From Legionellaceae bacterium (GTDB lineage Bacteria > Pseudomonadota > Gammaproteobacteria > Legionellales > Legionellaceae): 64,000 bases of DNA. Position numbers and translations under genes: made by a program. The notes under the pieces are model-generated. The model ran no database searches. It was given only the letters and a program-made list of their open reading frames with translations, and was not told the DNA's origin. This document shows positions 35,467 through 46,397 of this stretch, piece after piece (position 1 is the first letter of the stretch; each line of letters begins with the position of its first letter). The stretch is taken from assembly GCA_029210265.1 (NCBI GenBank), contig JARGNP010000012.1, positions 1-64,000 of the forward strand. The letters are read 5' to 3'.

Positions 35467-36369
35467 TTAATTAAGTACAACATAAGTTTTCAAAGATTGC
35501 TTATGTTTAAAATAGGTTTGAGCAATACTAAAAACATTATAAATCATAATCATAAGTAACAGTGAGTGTAACCATTGTTGTTGTAAGTGCGTCACGACAG
35601 GTAATGCAAGTAATACACCTAAGCATCCAAAACAGCTTAGAATCAGTGTTTTTCTCAAAGGAATTTTGTCTTGTTTTAAAAACACAAGTGTGGTTAAAGG
35701 CTGTTGCATGGCGCCAGCTACTGTCATGATTGGAAAAGCAACGGCGGGCGATAAGTGCATTAAAAACAAAACAGCTTGAACCATCGCAAATAAGCCAATA
35801 CCAACTGAGGTCAGTGAGCCACAGATTATCATGGCGAAAAAGCCGAGGCATAACTTCCAAGAATGCAGAGCGGTGATTTCATCACCGGAAGCATGAGATC
35901 CAAATTGCTTGTAGATAAGTAAGGCGATAATCCCTGAAAAACACGTGATCATGGCTAAGCGAAGTTTTTGTTTGCTCAGGCGCGTCATGATCTGGCCGCC
36001 AAGTATGCCGCCAATGCAGGTTCCTATGACGAGTGTGAGTAATGTTGTTAAATCAACATGAATAATTTGTATGAAAAAAAGAGCTTCTAATGTTCCAGGG
36101 ATTACTTGAGCGCCGTTGGTGACTGCAGGAAGCTCGTGGTCTTCAAATATACCCCAAATTTTAGATAAGGCGATGGTTACAGGATAACTTCCCACACCTA
36201 ATGTATCTGCAATGAAAGCAAGAATACCTGTGGTGCCTAATTTTATAGTTTCAAGCGTTGAGCGTGTACTATTGGCTTGCTTGGGTTGCATGCGTAATTT
36301 ACGAAACATAGCAATCACGCATGTCAACGACACGCATAGAATACTAATAATAATTAATTTGATCGTCAT
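35467..36369 (-). CDS. TauE/SafE-family membrane permease
   Basis: A 300-residue protein with about 8 membrane segments. The two internally repeated parts, GTTGILAFIADTLGVGS near residue 50 and CGSLTSVGIGLFAM near 190, with PxxT-type turns, fit the sulfite/sulfonate-anion exporter family (TauE/SafE). The substrate is unknown; given the sulfation cluster elsewhere, export of a sulfur oxyanion is possible but speculative. Confidence 0.75.
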   Translation of the reverse strand: MTIKLIIISILCVSLTCVIAMFRKLRMQPKQANSTRSTLETIKLGTTGILAFIADTLGVGSYPVTIALSKIWGIFEDHELPAVTNGAQVIPGTLEALFFIQIIHVDLTTLLTLVIGTCIGGILGGQIMTRLSKQKLRLAMITCFSGIIALLIYKQFGSHASGDEITALHSWKLCLGFFAMIICGSLTSVGIGLFAMVQAVLFLMHLSPAVAFPIMTVAGAMQQPLTTLVFLKQDKIPLRKTLILSCFGCLGVLLALPVVTHLQQQWLHSLLLMIMIYNVFSIAQTYFKHKQSLKTYVVLN

Positions 36370-36531
36370 GGGTTAAAATATTTACTTGAAGGTTTGTTTT
36401 AAGGCAGGACAAGTTTACCGTTATCTTTAATTAAGTGCAATATTAGCCTTAGTTAGCCTTGAAATTTAATTATTCATCCCCATATGCAAAGTTCTGATTC
36501 TTTTTTTTGTTTGAAAGTGGGAGATAGTATA

Positions 36532-38454
36532 ATGGCGAGTAAACAACAAACCATGGGATTCCAAACTGAAGTGAAACAAATGCTTCATTTAGTGATTCAT
36601 TCGTTATACAGCAATAAAGAAATTTTCTTGCGTGAATTGGTATCCAATGCGTCGGACGCGTTAGACAAATTACGCTTTTTAGCACTGTCTCAAGCCGATC
36701 TTTATGAAGGTGATGCTGACTTACGTATTACGGTTTCTTTTGATGAAAAAAAGAAAACACTTACCATTGCAGACAACGGCGTTGGCATGAGCTGGGACGA
36801 AGCCGTTGAAAACTTAGGAACGATTGCTAAGTCAGGCACAAAAGATTTTTTAAGTCATCTTACAGGCGATCAATCGAAAGATTCACAACTCATCGGTCAA
36901 TTCGGTGTTGGTTTTTATTCAGCTTATATCGTTGCTGATAAAGTCACCGTTAAAAGTCGTCGTGCGGGTGTGCCATCTGAAGAAGCCATTGTTTGGGAAT
37001 CCAACGGTGAAGGTGAATTCACGATTGCAAATAAAGCAAAAAAAGATCGTGGAACAGAAATTACGTTGCATTTAAAGCCTGAAGAAAGCACCGAATTACT
37101 TAGTGACTGGCGTTTACGTAATATTATCAACAAATATTCAGATCATATTGCATGGCCGATTGCCATGGAAAAAGAAGTGGAAGTCGAAGCACCAGAAGAA
37201 GGTGATGACAAAGACGCTAAGAAAGCAAAGAAAGCAAAAAAAGAAGTTGAATTCGAAACAGTGAATAAAGCAACCGCACTGTGGACGCTTCCTAAGTCAG
37301 ATATTTCTGATGAAGAATACCAAACGTTTTATAAGCATATTTCACATGATTACCAGGAAGCATTAGCATGGTCGCATAACCAGGTTGAAGGTAAGCACGA
37401 TTACACCAGCTTGCTTTATATTCCTGCTAAAGCACCGTTCGACTTATGGCAGGCTGAATCAAAGCATGGCTTAAAGTTGTATGTAAAACGTATTTTTATT
37501 TTAGACGACGCAAGCCAATTTTTGCCGCGCTATTTACGTTTTATCAAAGGTATTGTTGATGCAAGTGACTTGCCACTCAATGTATCACGTGAAATTTTAC
37601 AAGATAACAAACAAGTTGAAAGCATTCGTTCTGCATGTACCAAGCGCGTATTAGCCTTGCTTGAGAAAATGAGTGAAAACGATGCTGAAACATACCAAAA
37701 GTTCTGGGATGAGTTTGGTGCTGCAGTCAAAGAAGGTCCTGTTGAAGATGCGGCTAATAAAGATCGTGTGACGAGCTTGCTTCGTTTTGCGAGCACAGCT
37801 AATGGTTCTGAAAAACAAACCGTTTCTTTAGCTGATTATGTTTCACGCATGAAGGAAGGCCAAGATAAAATTTATTATGTGACTGCGGCAAGTTTTAATG
37901 CGGCAAAAAACAGTCCGCATCTTGAAATCTTTAATAAAAAAGATATCGAAGTGCTTTTATTAAGCGATCGTGTGGATGAGTGGCTTGTTGGGTATATGAC
38001 CGAGTTTGAAGGTAAAAAACTTCAGTCGATCACCAAAGGTAAACTTGAACTCGATGGCGAAGATAAACAAGACACGAAAGATGCTGAAAAAGAAGAAAGC
38101 ATGTCGCCAATGCTGAAGCAAATCGAAACAGTTTTAGGTGAGCGCGTGAAAGAAGTGCGCGTTACGCATCGTTTAACTGATTCACCGGTGTGTATTGTGG
38201 CTGATGAGAACGACATGGGTCTTGAAATGCAACGTATTTTGCAATCTGCAGGACAAGCAGCGCCGCCAACAAAACCTATTTTTGAAGTCAATATGGAGCA
38301 TGATTTATTGAAGCGTTTACATGCGATTCAAGATGATGCACTGTTTGCTGAGTGGGCGGAAGTCTTGTTTGATCAAGCTGTTTTAGCTGAAGGTGGAACG
38401 TTAGACAATCCAGCTGAGTTTGTGAAACGCATGAACAGGCTTTTAATTGCATAA
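36532..38454 (+). CDS. htpG: molecular chaperone HtpG (Hsp90)
   Basis: A 640-residue Hsp90. The N-terminal ATPase motifs are [20 protein letters not shown] and [14 protein letters not shown] charged Lys-rich linker lies near 220-240, then the middle and dimerisation domains. ATG 36532 has GGGAG upstream; the longer frame from 36484 is not needed. Confidence 0.97.
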
Positions 38455-38513
38455 ATCACATAAATAGCATGAGGATAGTTAATGTACGTTGTACGGTTTA
38501 AGCAGGTGTATGC

Positions 38514-40715
38514 ATGCTGAAAACAGCAATTTCACGCATGGCTGCAGCTGCGCCTAAATCTGTTTTGCTTCGTGGGCAACAGCACCATGACGCTGGTGAT
38601 GTGCTCACGTTTCGTCTGAGTGATGGCTTGCTTCGAGCACGCGTTAAAGGCGAAACGCATCAGATTTTTGATGTGTATATGGACCTTCGGAGTTTTCCTG
38701 CGAATTCGGCGCGATGTGGATGTGAACGTAAGATTAATTGCGAACATGCCGCCGCCGCTTTACTCGCGTTACATGCTAGGGAAACAGGGGCGGATTTACC
38801 TAAAAATAAATCCCAGTCATCGAAGCCCGTGTACGAAACCGTAATAAAAGAAGACGATGTTACTTGGTACTCTCAAAGTCGTTCGGAAGGACATGATTTT
38901 TTTGCGTATCAACTGGGTATTTTAATCGATGATCAACGGGTCAGTATTGTACCGTTGGTCGCCGGTTTACTTGAGCAGTTTGGAACAGATACATTTGAGA
39001 AGCGTGATGATGAAGAGCGTTTTCGCCTGCCTATTGGTGAGGGAAAAGTGCTTGAAGTTGCCTTAGGGCGTTTAAAGCCTTTATTGCGCTTATTGTGGCA
39101 GTATGGTTTAAAAACCAAAGATTTAGCAGATGATGCATTAAAGTTAACACGCTACCAACTCTTGTTTATGCAAGAAGCCGAGCAGGCACTAGCAGCCAGT
39201 ACGGCGCGCTGGCAAGGTACGACAGAATTTAGACGAATACACCAAGCTTTACTTGAGCATGAAGAAAAGCCCGAAATCATACCGCCTGTAGGTTTAAAAG
39301 CTGATTTACGTGATTATCAGTTGGGTGGTTTGAGTTGGCTTCAACGTTTACGTTCAGCTCGTTTAGGTGGTATTTTGGCTGATGATATGGGTTTAGGTAA
39401 AACACTCCAAGCATTAGCTCATTTGCAATTGGAGAAAGAAGCCGGGCGCCTTAAACGCGCAGCGTTAATTTTGGCACCTACCAGTGTTATCGGCAATTGG
39501 TTAGAAGAAGCGAAGCGTTTCACACCCGATTTAAAAGTCATGATTTATCATGGGCTTATGCGTCATCAAAACAGTGCATTTGATGATTATGATTTAGTTA
39601 TTTCAACGTACGGTGTTGCGCAACGCGATAAAAATAAATTTATTAAATATCCGTTTTATTACTTAGTGCTTGATGAAGCCCAAGTGATTAAAAACACACA
39701 AACAAAAACACGCCAAATTATTCAGCAGCTGCAAGCAAAGCATCGTTTGTGTTTGACGGGAACACCGCTCGAGAATCACTTGGGTGAGCTGTGGTCGTTA
39801 TTTCACTTTTTGGCACCGGGTTTTCTTGGGACTTTAAAGCAGTTTCGCCAGGTTTTTCAGTATCCGATTGAAAAACAACAAGATGAAGAACGTCGCTCAG
39901 CTTTGGTGAGACGCTTGCAACCGTTTGTTTTAAGACGTACAAAAAATCAGGTGGCGACTGAACTACCTAAAAAAACCGAGATGACACTGACGGTGAATTT
40001 ACAAGGTTCTCAACGTGATTTATACGAAACCATTCGTATGACAACCGAGCGCTCTGTCCGAGAAGCCATTGCAAAACAAGGGCTTGGAAAAAGTCAGTGG
40101 GTGTTTTTGGAGGCCTTACTTAAATTACGACAAGTGTGTTGTGATCCTAGGCTATTAAAGCAGCGTGATGACGAGGTGGTGAGTACTCATTCTTCAGCTA
40201 AATTGAACACCTGTCTTGAGCTCTTAGATAATCTTATGGATGAAGGGCGGTCAGTATTGGTATTTTCTCAGTTTACCAGCATGCTTGATTTGATTGAACA
40301 AGCATTGATTAAGCGCGGGTATCCACACTTAATTTTGACAGGTAAAACACGCGATCGTGAAGAGCTCATTCAACGCTTTCAAGCAGGTGAAGCACCTATT
40401 TTCTTGATCAGCTTACGTGCGGGAGGGGTGGGTTTAAACCTGACGCAGGCCGATACCGTGATTCATTACGATCCATGGTGGAATCCGGCGGTTGAAGATC
40501 AAGCGACAGACAGAACCCATCGCATAGGCCAGCAGAAACCGGTGTTTGTGTACCGCTTGATTGGTTCAGGCACGGTTGAAGAAGTGATGATGAAAATGCA
40601 GGCTAAGAAACGTGTTTTGTTTGATAGTATCTTCTCTGAAGAAACGTTGAGCGCACCGGTTCAATGGACTGAAGAAGAAGTGGCTCAATTCTTTATGCCG
40701 TTGTCGTCTGAGTAA
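38514..40715 (+). CDS. SWIM zinc-finger SNF2-family helicase
   Basis: A 733-residue protein. The N-terminal region has a SWIM metal motif (C-G-C...NC-E-H, about 62-74). The SNF2/RapA-like ATPase follows: LADDMGLGKT (about 290), LDEAQ, TGTPLENHLGELWSL, and the helicase C motif DRTHRIGQQKPV. It should remodel nucleic-acid-protein complexes; the target is unknown. Its 3' end overlaps the convergent coaE end by 31 nt. Confidence 0.9.
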   Translation: MLKTAISRMAAAAPKSVLLRGQQHHDAGDVLTFRLSDGLLRARVKGETHQIFDVYMDLRSFPANSARCGCERKINCEHAAAALLALHARETGADLPKNKSQSSKPVYETVIKEDDVTWYSQSRSEGHDFFAYQLGILIDDQRVSIVPLVAGLLEQFGTDTFEKRDDEERFRLPIGEGKVLEVALGRLKPLLRLLWQYGLKTKDLADDALKLTRYQLLFMQEAEQALAASTARWQGTTEFRRIHQALLEHEEKPEIIPPVGLKADLRDYQLGGLSWLQRLRSARLGGILADDMGLGKTLQALAHLQLEKEAGRLKRAALILAPTSVIGNWLEEAKRFTPDLKVMIYHGLMRHQNSAFDDYDLVISTYGVAQRDKNKFIKYPFYYLVLDEAQVIKNTQTKTRQIIQQLQAKHRLCLTGTPLENHLGELWSLFHFLAPGFLGTLKQFRQVFQYPIEKQQDEERRSALVRRLQPFVLRRTKNQVATELPKKTEMTLTVNLQGSQRDLYETIRMTTERSVREAIAKQGLGKSQWVFLEALLKLRQVCCDPRLLKQRDDEVVSTHSSAKLNTCLELLDNLMDEGRSVLVFSQFTSMLDLIEQALIKRGYPHLILTGKTRDREELIQRFQAGEAPIFLISLRAGGVGLNLTQADTVIHYDPWWNPAVEDQATDRTHRIGQQKPVFVYRLIGSGTVEEVMMKMQAKKRVLFDSIFSEETLSAPVQWTEEEVAQFFMPLSSE

Positions 40716-41299
40716 CTTAGATAGCTTTCGTGTAGTACGCGAAGCGCTTCGTCTAAATGCTCGGGATTGCCATCGTTACGTATCACATCATCAGCAATCG
40801 TGCGTCGAAGTTCTTCGCGCGGTTGTAAGTTGAGCATGGCTATTGCGTCATCGTGTGTGCAATTATCACGTGCCATGAGGCGTTTTAATTGCAGCGATGA
40901 TTCGATTTCAAGTAATAAGACACGGTTTAAATATGGATAATTTTCTCGACTGACAAGCAGAGGAATTTCAATAATAACGTACGGACTGGTTGCATCGCAT
41001 AAAGCATTTTCTATGCGCGCTCTGATTTGAGGGTGGAGATAGCCTTCAAGCCATAAACGCTCGGCAGGATGCCGAATGATTTTTTTTCGAAGGGCTCGGC
41101 GGTTAAGTTCACCATTTTTTTTCAGAATACCTTGACCAAAGTGCGAAACAATCGAAGTAAGCGCAGGTGCACCATGCTTGGTTAAGTCACGTGCTATGTC
41201 GTCGGCACTGATAATATCAATTGCATGTCGTTCAAAAAACGCAGCGGCTGTGGATTTTCCGGTGGCGATACTTCCTGTTAGACCGATAGCATATGTCAT
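40685..41299 (-). CDS. coaE: dephospho-CoA kinase
   Basis: A 204-residue enzyme for the last step of coenzyme A synthesis. The P-loop GSIATGKST is at about 9-17, the substrate motif DADD-like ISADDIAR follows, and the lid region has the conserved Arg-rich helix (RRALRKKIIRHP). Convergent with the helicase gene and overlapping it. Confidence 0.95.
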   Translation of the reverse strand: MTYAIGLTGSIATGKSTAAAFFERHAIDIISADDIARDLTKHGAPALTSIVSHFGQGILKKNGELNRRALRKKIIRHPAERLWLEGYLHPQIRARIENALCDATSPYVIIEIPLLVSRENYPYLNRVLLLEIESSLQLKRLMARDNCTHDDAIAMLNLQPREELRRTIADDVIRNDGNPEHLDEALRVLHESYLSYSDDNGIKN

Positions 41300-41367
41300 G
41301 GTAATTTTTTTATAATGAAATATGATAAAAACTATTAAAGCATGGTGGGTCGTTGAAGGCTAGTTGG

Positions 41368-42411
41368 CTAGAGTGAAAATTTAAGTTTTTGCCAATACGT
41401 ATTATAGAGCTCGAGTGTTTTTTCATCGAGGTCGCGTTGAATCACGCCGCGTTTTAACACTTCAGGTGAGGGATATGTGATGGGGTTGTTTTGTATGTTT
41501 TCTGGTAATTGTTTCTTGCCTGCTTGGTTTGTGATGGCATGGCCCTCAGCGAGCGCAAGCGAAGCCGCACTGCGGGCCTTGAGCATGAAATTAATAAAGG
41601 CATAGGCTTCATCAGGATGTGGTGCGTTTTTTAACATCGCGAGGCAATCGATCCAAATTACAAAACCATCTTCTGGATATTCAAAGCGAATATTCACGTT
41701 TTCACGATAGGCTTTTAATGCATCTGCATTCCATGTTGCTCCTATCACAGCGTCACCGTCGATGAGAATAGACTGAATACCCTCGCTTGCAAATAATTTA
41801 ATATTAGGTGCAAGTGCTTGTAAGCTCTTATATGCCTCTTCAATATGCTTGGGAGCACTATCATTGGGGCCGTACCCAAGTTTTAATAACGCGATGCCAA
41901 ATACTTCACGCGGGTCGTCTAATAACATAAGCTGATGACGCCATACTGGCTTCCATAAAGCGGCCCAATGCGTCGGGCGATTTTTGACCCATGCTTGGTT
42001 ATAAAAAATGCCTGTAGCGCCCCAAATAAGTGGGATGCTGTATTGATTTTGAGGATCGTAGTTATTATTGCTGAAAGCCGGGTCTAAATTTTTTAAGTTG
42101 GATAAACGCGTTGGATCAAGTTGGGTTAAAAGCTTTTGTTTTTTTAGGCGTTCTACAAAATAGGCTGAAGGTATCACCACATCATACATGGGCTTAGGCG
42201 TTGCTTTTAATTTGGCATACAGTGTTTCGTTGCTGTCATAGGTTGAAAAATTGACTTTGATACCTGTCTCACGCTCAAACGCTTGAATCAAGGCTTTCGG
42301 GATTTCGCCGCCCCAGGTGTACAGATTCAGTGTTTTATCTGCAGCAAATAATGGAGCTGATAAATATCCTGCAAGCAATAATATCAATAAGCGTTTAAAT
42401 ATCATGATCAT
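41368..42411 (-). CDS. potD: spermidine/putrescine-binding periplasmic protein
   Basis: A 347-residue polyamine-binding protein with a signal peptide (LLILLLAGYLSAPLFAA). LYTWGGEIPKALI and FERETGIKVNFSTYDSNE are typical of PotD/PotF. It is the last gene of potABCD and overlaps potC by 4 nt. Confidence 0.93.
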   Translation of the reverse strand: MIMIFKRLLILLLAGYLSAPLFAADKTLNLYTWGGEIPKALIQAFERETGIKVNFSTYDSNETLYAKLKATPKPMYDVVIPSAYFVERLKKQKLLTQLDPTRLSNLKNLDPAFSNNNYDPQNQYSIPLIWGATGIFYNQAWVKNRPTHWAALWKPVWRHQLMLLDDPREVFGIALLKLGYGPNDSAPKHIEEAYKSLQALAPNIKLFASEGIQSILIDGDAVIGATWNADALKAYRENVNIRFEYPEDGFVIWIDCLAMLKNAPHPDEAYAFINFMLKARSAASLALAEGHAITNQAGKKQLPENIQNNPITYPSPEVLKRGVIQRDLDEKTLELYNTYWQKLKFSL

Positions 42412-43178
42412 GATGAAGTTTTCCGTGACAGGCGATGTGCTGCAACGACCAAAAGCATCGAGATAACAAATGTGATGCTACACAGTGCGTTTAACTCAGG
42501 TGTGACGCCTTTTCGAACCAGTGAATAAATCGTTAACGGCAAAATATTAAATCCAGGTCCTGCAACAAAATAGCTGATGATGACATCATCAAACGATAAG
42601 GTAAATCCTAAAAGAAACGCGCTCATCACAGCAGGCCATAAGAGTGGCAAAAGCACGTGGGTGATGGCGCGACCTCGCGTGGCACCCAAATCAAGCGCGC
42701 TATAATACAAATTAATATCGAGATTATGAATACGGCTGTTAATCGCAACAAGTGCAAAAGGCAAGCAAAACGTGATGTGCGCTATGAGCAAGCTAAAAAA
42801 TCCGAGCGGTATAGATGTCAAATTAAAGAAAATAAGTAAGGCGATACCCAGAACTAAATCAGGCAAAATAATTAGCATTAAAAGCGTACTGTGAAGCGCA
42901 CGATTTGATTTGTTACTTTGCAAAAACAGGTGAACACAAATCACAAGGCCGGCAAAACTTGCAATAAACGAAGCGCAGGCGCCTAAAATAAAAGAATGGG
43001 TGAAGGCGAGCCATAATTCACTGTCTTGGAACAACTCATGGTACCAATGGGTCGCGAACCCCTGCCATTGCAGCGAAAATTGGGCTTGGTTAAACGAGTA
43101 GAGTATGAGAATTAAAATAGGAAAATATAAAAGAGCATAAACAAGCCCCATGTATGTTTTTTTAATCCAATTGCTCAT
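42408..43178 (-). CDS. potC: spermidine/putrescine ABC permease
   Basis: A 256-residue inner-membrane permease with about 6 membrane segments. The EAA-like loop is LDLGATRGRAITHVLLPLL. ATG 43178 overlaps the potB TGA by 4 nt and is preferred over the longer frame from 43241. Confidence 0.93.
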   Translation of the reverse strand: MSNWIKKTYMGLVYALLYFPILILILYSFNQAQFSLQWQGFATHWYHELFQDSELWLAFTHSFILGACASFIASFAGLVICVHLFLQSNKSNRALHSTLLMLIILPDLVLGIALLIFFNLTSIPLGFFSLLIAHITFCLPFALVAINSRIHNLDINLYYSALDLGATRGRAITHVLLPLLWPAVMSAFLLGFTLSFDDVIISYFVAGPGFNILPLTIYSLVRKGVTPELNALCSITFVISMLLVVAAHRLSRKTSS

Positions 43179-43996
43179 GATCGTACTCCACGAGATCTGC
43201 GATATATCAGCAGCAGTAGAAGTAATAAAGCGGTTAAGCAAATACTGGTTGCAGCGCCTGCAGGCCAGTTTTCTTCAACAAGAAATTGGTTTTGTATTAA
43301 ATTACCTATTAAAATAGATCGTGCACCACCAAGGACATTAGGAATATAAAACAGGGTCATGGCTGGGAGAAAGACGAGCAGCGATCCAGATACAATGCCG
43401 CGTGTGGTGTTAGGTAAAAAAACCCGAAAAAAAAGTGTTAAACGATTTGCGCCTAAATCTTCTGCGGCTTCCATAAGTTTAAAATCAAAGTGTTCCATAT
43501 TGCTAAATAATGGGAGAACCATAAACGGAAATAAGGTATAAATTAAGCCACTGATGACAGCAAAGTTGGAATAAAGCAAAGGCAGCGGTGTTGCGATGAT
43601 GTGTAGTTTAAGCAGCAGGGTGTTTAACACACCGTTAAATTTTAAGATTGCAACTAAGGCATAGGTTCGAACAAGTGAGCTGGTCCAAAAAGGGATAATA
43701 ATAAATAATAATAATAAAGATTGATGCTTAGAGCGCACCATAAAATAACTAAAAGGATAGGCAAGTACAAGGCACGCAACGGTGGTGATTAAGGCCATGC
43801 TCAATGAGCGGAGCATGACATGCCCAAGCAGGGGCGAAAAGAGTGCTTTGTAATGCGCGAGTGTTAGTGGAAGTGTGATTAAATGCGTGGCATCACGTGA
43901 GAAAAAGCTTGCAATGAAAACCAAGCAAAGCGGAATAAATCCGAATATAAAAAGCCAGGTATAAACGGCATAGAGGGTAATGTTTTTAGTTTTCAT
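43175..43996 (-). CDS. potB: spermidine/putrescine ABC permease
   Basis: A 273-residue inner-membrane permease with about 6 membrane segments. The EAA loop is EAAEDLGANRLTLFFRVFLP. ATG 43996 lies 11 nt inside the end of potA; the longer frame from 44083 is antisense-like extension with low-complexity Met residues. Confidence 0.93.
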   Translation of the reverse strand: MKTKNITLYAVYTWLFIFGFIPLCLVFIASFFSRDATHLITLPLTLAHYKALFSPLLGHVMLRSLSMALITTVACLVLAYPFSYFMVRSKHQSLLLLFIIIPFWTSSLVRTYALVAILKFNGVLNTLLLKLHIIATPLPLLYSNFAVISGLIYTLFPFMVLPLFSNMEHFDFKLMEAAEDLGANRLTLFFRVFLPNTTRGIVSGSLLVFLPAMTLFYIPNVLGGARSILIGNLIQNQFLVEENWPAGAATSICLTALLLLLLLIYRRSRGVRS

Positions 43997-45086
43997 AAGG
44001 CAATAAGACTTCCCAACCGGTGAACCATTGAATCCACACCCGTTCGTCAATTTCATAATCAAGGTCATCATCATCTTCATCAAAAAACTCGGATGCGTTG
44101 ATGATTTTTCCTGAAGGGAGCGCGACGGTCAGATCAACCGTTGAGCCTTTGTAAATAATATCGACGATGGTAGCTGGGATCATCTCGTTTGTTGAGGTGA
44201 CTTCGTTTAGATGCCAAACACGAATATCCTCAGGACGAATAACCAAATGAAGATGTTCACCTAGGGTATGGTCGCCTGTATTTTTGCAACGAAGTTGTTG
44301 AGACTCTACGGTTACATATAAATCATTATTTTCGAGATTTAATTTTTCAACCTCAACATCAAAAATATTGGCTTCTCCAATAAACTTCGCGACATAAAGA
44401 TTATTGGGATTTTCATAGACTTCGCGAGGTGTGCCGATTTGCTCAATATGGCCATGGTTAAACACAGCAATCCGATCAGACATCGAGAGCGCTTCTTCTT
44501 GGTCGTGTGTGACAAAAACAAACGTCATATTAAGTGATTTTTGTAATTGCTTAAGCTCATATTGCATGGTTTTACGTAAGCGATAATCGAGCGAGCTCAG
44601 TGGCTCATCGAGTAGAAGTACTTTGGGGCGATTAATAATGGCGCGAGCGATGGCCACACGTTGTTGTTGCCCGCCACTTAATTGTTTGGGTGAGCGATTC
44701 CCAAAGGCACCGAGCTGAACGCGGTCTAAAGCTTCTTGTACACGTGTTTTAATTTCATCTTCAGGTGTTTTTTTGCAGCGTAGGGCAAACGCAACGTTTT
44801 CAAATACACTAAGATGAGGGAATAGCGCGTAGCTTTGAAATACCGTATGCACATCACGTTTTTGTGGTGTTAATTTGTTAACGCAGGTGCCGTGAATATA
44901 AATTTCACCTGAGCATGTTTTTTCAAAGCCAGAAATAAGCCGTAAAAGCGTTGTTTTTCCACAGCCAGAAGGCCCGAGCAAAGTTAAAAATTCACCAGGG
45001 TAAATCGATAAGGAAACATCCTGAAGAATAGGAAGCGCGCCATAAGATTTAGAGAGATTTTTAATCTCAATCACGGATTTTTGCAT
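43986..45086 (-). CDS. potA: spermidine/putrescine ABC ATPase
   Basis: A 366-residue ATPase that powers polyamine uptake. Walker A GPSGCGKTT is at about 39, the signature LSGGQQQRVAIARA mid-protein, Walker B LLLDEPLSSLD, and a C-terminal TOBE domain ends with VWIQWFTGWEVLLPY. ATG 45086 gives the family N-terminus; an in-frame ATG at 45194 would add 36 residues unlike PotA. No strong ribosome site is visible. Confidence 0.93.
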   Translation of the reverse strand: MQKSVIEIKNLSKSYGALPILQDVSLSIYPGEFLTLLGPSGCGKTTLLRLISGFEKTCSGEIYIHGTCVNKLTPQKRDVHTVFQSYALFPHLSVFENVAFALRCKKTPEDEIKTRVQEALDRVQLGAFGNRSPKQLSGGQQQRVAIARAIINRPKVLLLDEPLSSLDYRLRKTMQYELKQLQKSLNMTFVFVTHDQEEALSMSDRIAVFNHGHIEQIGTPREVYENPNNLYVAKFIGEANIFDVEVEKLNLENNDLYVTVESQQLRCKNTGDHTLGEHLHLVIRPEDIRVWHLNEVTSTNEMIPATIVDIIYKGSTVDLTVALPSGKIINASEFFDEDDDDLDYEIDERVWIQWFTGWEVLLPYEN

Positions 45087-45239
45087 AGGCAGACTGGAAG
45101 GCGTCAAAAAGAGCAAATTATGACGGTTTGCTGAGAATTTGTCTAGCTGTTTAGGCTTTAGCGGGTTATATAACCTTGTCTCATGTAAGCCCATCGGTGT
45201 ACCATACCCAGCTTGTTAGTTAATACACCATAAATTTAA

Positions 45240-45503
45240 ATGACAACACTCGATCAAACAGCCAAACAAAAAGCTAAATTAGTATGGCGTTGCCGGCGTG
45301 GCATGCTTGAATTAGATTTAATTTTAACGCGTTTTCTTGAAACGCATTGGGATGCATTAAGCACGGAAGAGCAAGCGGTATTTGAACGCATGTTGCATTC
45401 GCCCGATCCTGATTTATACGCGTGGTTTATGGGGTATGAAACCGTTGAAGACAGTGAGTTTAAACACATGGTCACCCTTATCCAACGTTACGGTACGCCT
45501 TAA
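45240..45503 (+). CDS. sdhE: succinate dehydrogenase flavinylation/assembly factor
   Basis: An 87-residue SdhE (YgfY/CptB) protein that helps attach FAD to succinate dehydrogenase. The signature CRRGMLELDLIL (about 18-29) contains the RGxxE motif, and DLYAWFMG follows. The next gene is ygfX-like, the conserved gammaproteobacterial pairing, and overlaps it. Confidence 0.95.
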   Translation: MTTLDQTAKQKAKLVWRCRRGMLELDLILTRFLETHWDALSTEEQAVFERMLHSPDPDLYAWFMGYETVEDSEFKHMVTLIQRYGTP

Positions 45504-45945
45504 ACACTCACGCGATTATTTGTATTTGCTGGTGTTGGTGCATGCTTTTGCTGTGATTGCATTATTCCAGACAGCCTGTCCTGCAGGTTTAATTGCGACA
45601 CTTGTTTTTGTATTAGCGGCCCATGGTTCTTATTTGTGGCGACGAAAAACGCCCGCTGTGTGTTGTTCTGAGCTTACGTATGCAAAAGAGCGTTGGTGGG
45701 TTCTAGATGACAGTACCGGTGAGTTGTTGACGTATACAGAAGCTCAGGTGCGTTTTGATTTCGGTTGGTTGATGTGGGTTGTTTTTAAAGAAGATGCAGC
45801 GCTATTTGAGAAGAAACGACAACGAGATGTGATTGTGTTTCAAGATCAAATTAACTCAGACGAACATCGTCTGCTTCGGCTTGTTTTACGTGTTCATGAC
45901 GCATCTCATAAAAATCCACACAAGAATAAGAGTAAAAAAACATGA
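45436..45945 (+). CDS. YgfX (CptA)-like membrane protein
   Basis: A protein of about 169 residues. A hydrophobic hairpin ([17 protein letters not shown], then [17 protein letters not shown]) is followed by a soluble domain with [13 protein letters not shown], the layout of YgfX/CptA, partner of SdhE. The start is uncertain: ATG 45436 overlaps sdhE by 68 nt, and starts nearer the end of sdhE would need rare codons. A toxin role in other bacteria is disputed. Confidence 0.7.
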   Translation: MKPLKTVSLNTWSPLSNVTVRLKHSRDYLYLLVLVHAFAVIALFQTACPAGLIATLVFVLAAHGSYLWRRKTPAVCCSELTYAKERWWVLDDSTGELLTYTEAQVRFDFGWLMWVVFKEDAALFEKKRQRDVIVFQDQINSDEHRLLRLVLRVHDASHKNPHKNKSKKT

Positions 45946-46397
45946 TACATGTAGCATTATACCAACCTGAGATACCGCCTAATACAGGTAATATCATTCG
46001 GCTTTGTGCGAATGGCGGGGCACAGCTTCATCTTATTCATCCGTTAGGATTTGCGATTGATGACAAGCGTATGAGACGCGCAGGTCTTGATTATCATGAA
46101 TGGGCCTCGGTTCTGCAGTATGCGAGTGCGGAAGAATTTTTTGAGAAAAATAAAGCGCGCCGAATCATTGCGTGCACCACAAAAACACAAACCAACCACA
46201 GTGATTTTAAATACCAACCTGATGATATTTTATTGTTTGGGCCAGAAACGCGTGGTTTACCGGCCGATGTTATCAGTCAGCATGCAGGTGTGCGTATTCC
46301 TATGCGGCCTGAAAGTCGTAGCTTAAATTTATCTAATGCGGTGGCCATTATTCTATTTGAAGCGTTGCGACAGCTGGATTATGGTTCGTTAGCTTAA
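45942..46397 (+). CDS. trmL: tRNA (cytidine/uridine-34-2'-O)-methyltransferase
   Basis: A 151-residue SPOUT methyltransferase. [22 protein letters not shown] opens the protein; [10 protein letters not shown] and the trefoil-knot motif [18 protein letters not shown] follow. It overlaps ygfX by 4 nt and its 3' end overlaps the convergent hipA by 9 nt. Confidence 0.95.
   Translation: MIHVALYQPEIPPNTGNIIRLCANGGAQLHLIHPLGFAIDDKRMRRAGLDYHEWASVLQYASAEEFFEKNKARRIIACTTKTQTNHSDFKYQPDDILLFGPETRGLPADVISQHAGVRIPMRPESRSLNLSNAVAIILFEALRQLDYGSLA

Noticed and set aside
35352-36369. Prophage or integrative island at tRNA-Arg
   Set aside because: No integrase, no phage gene and no duplicated tRNA end was found.
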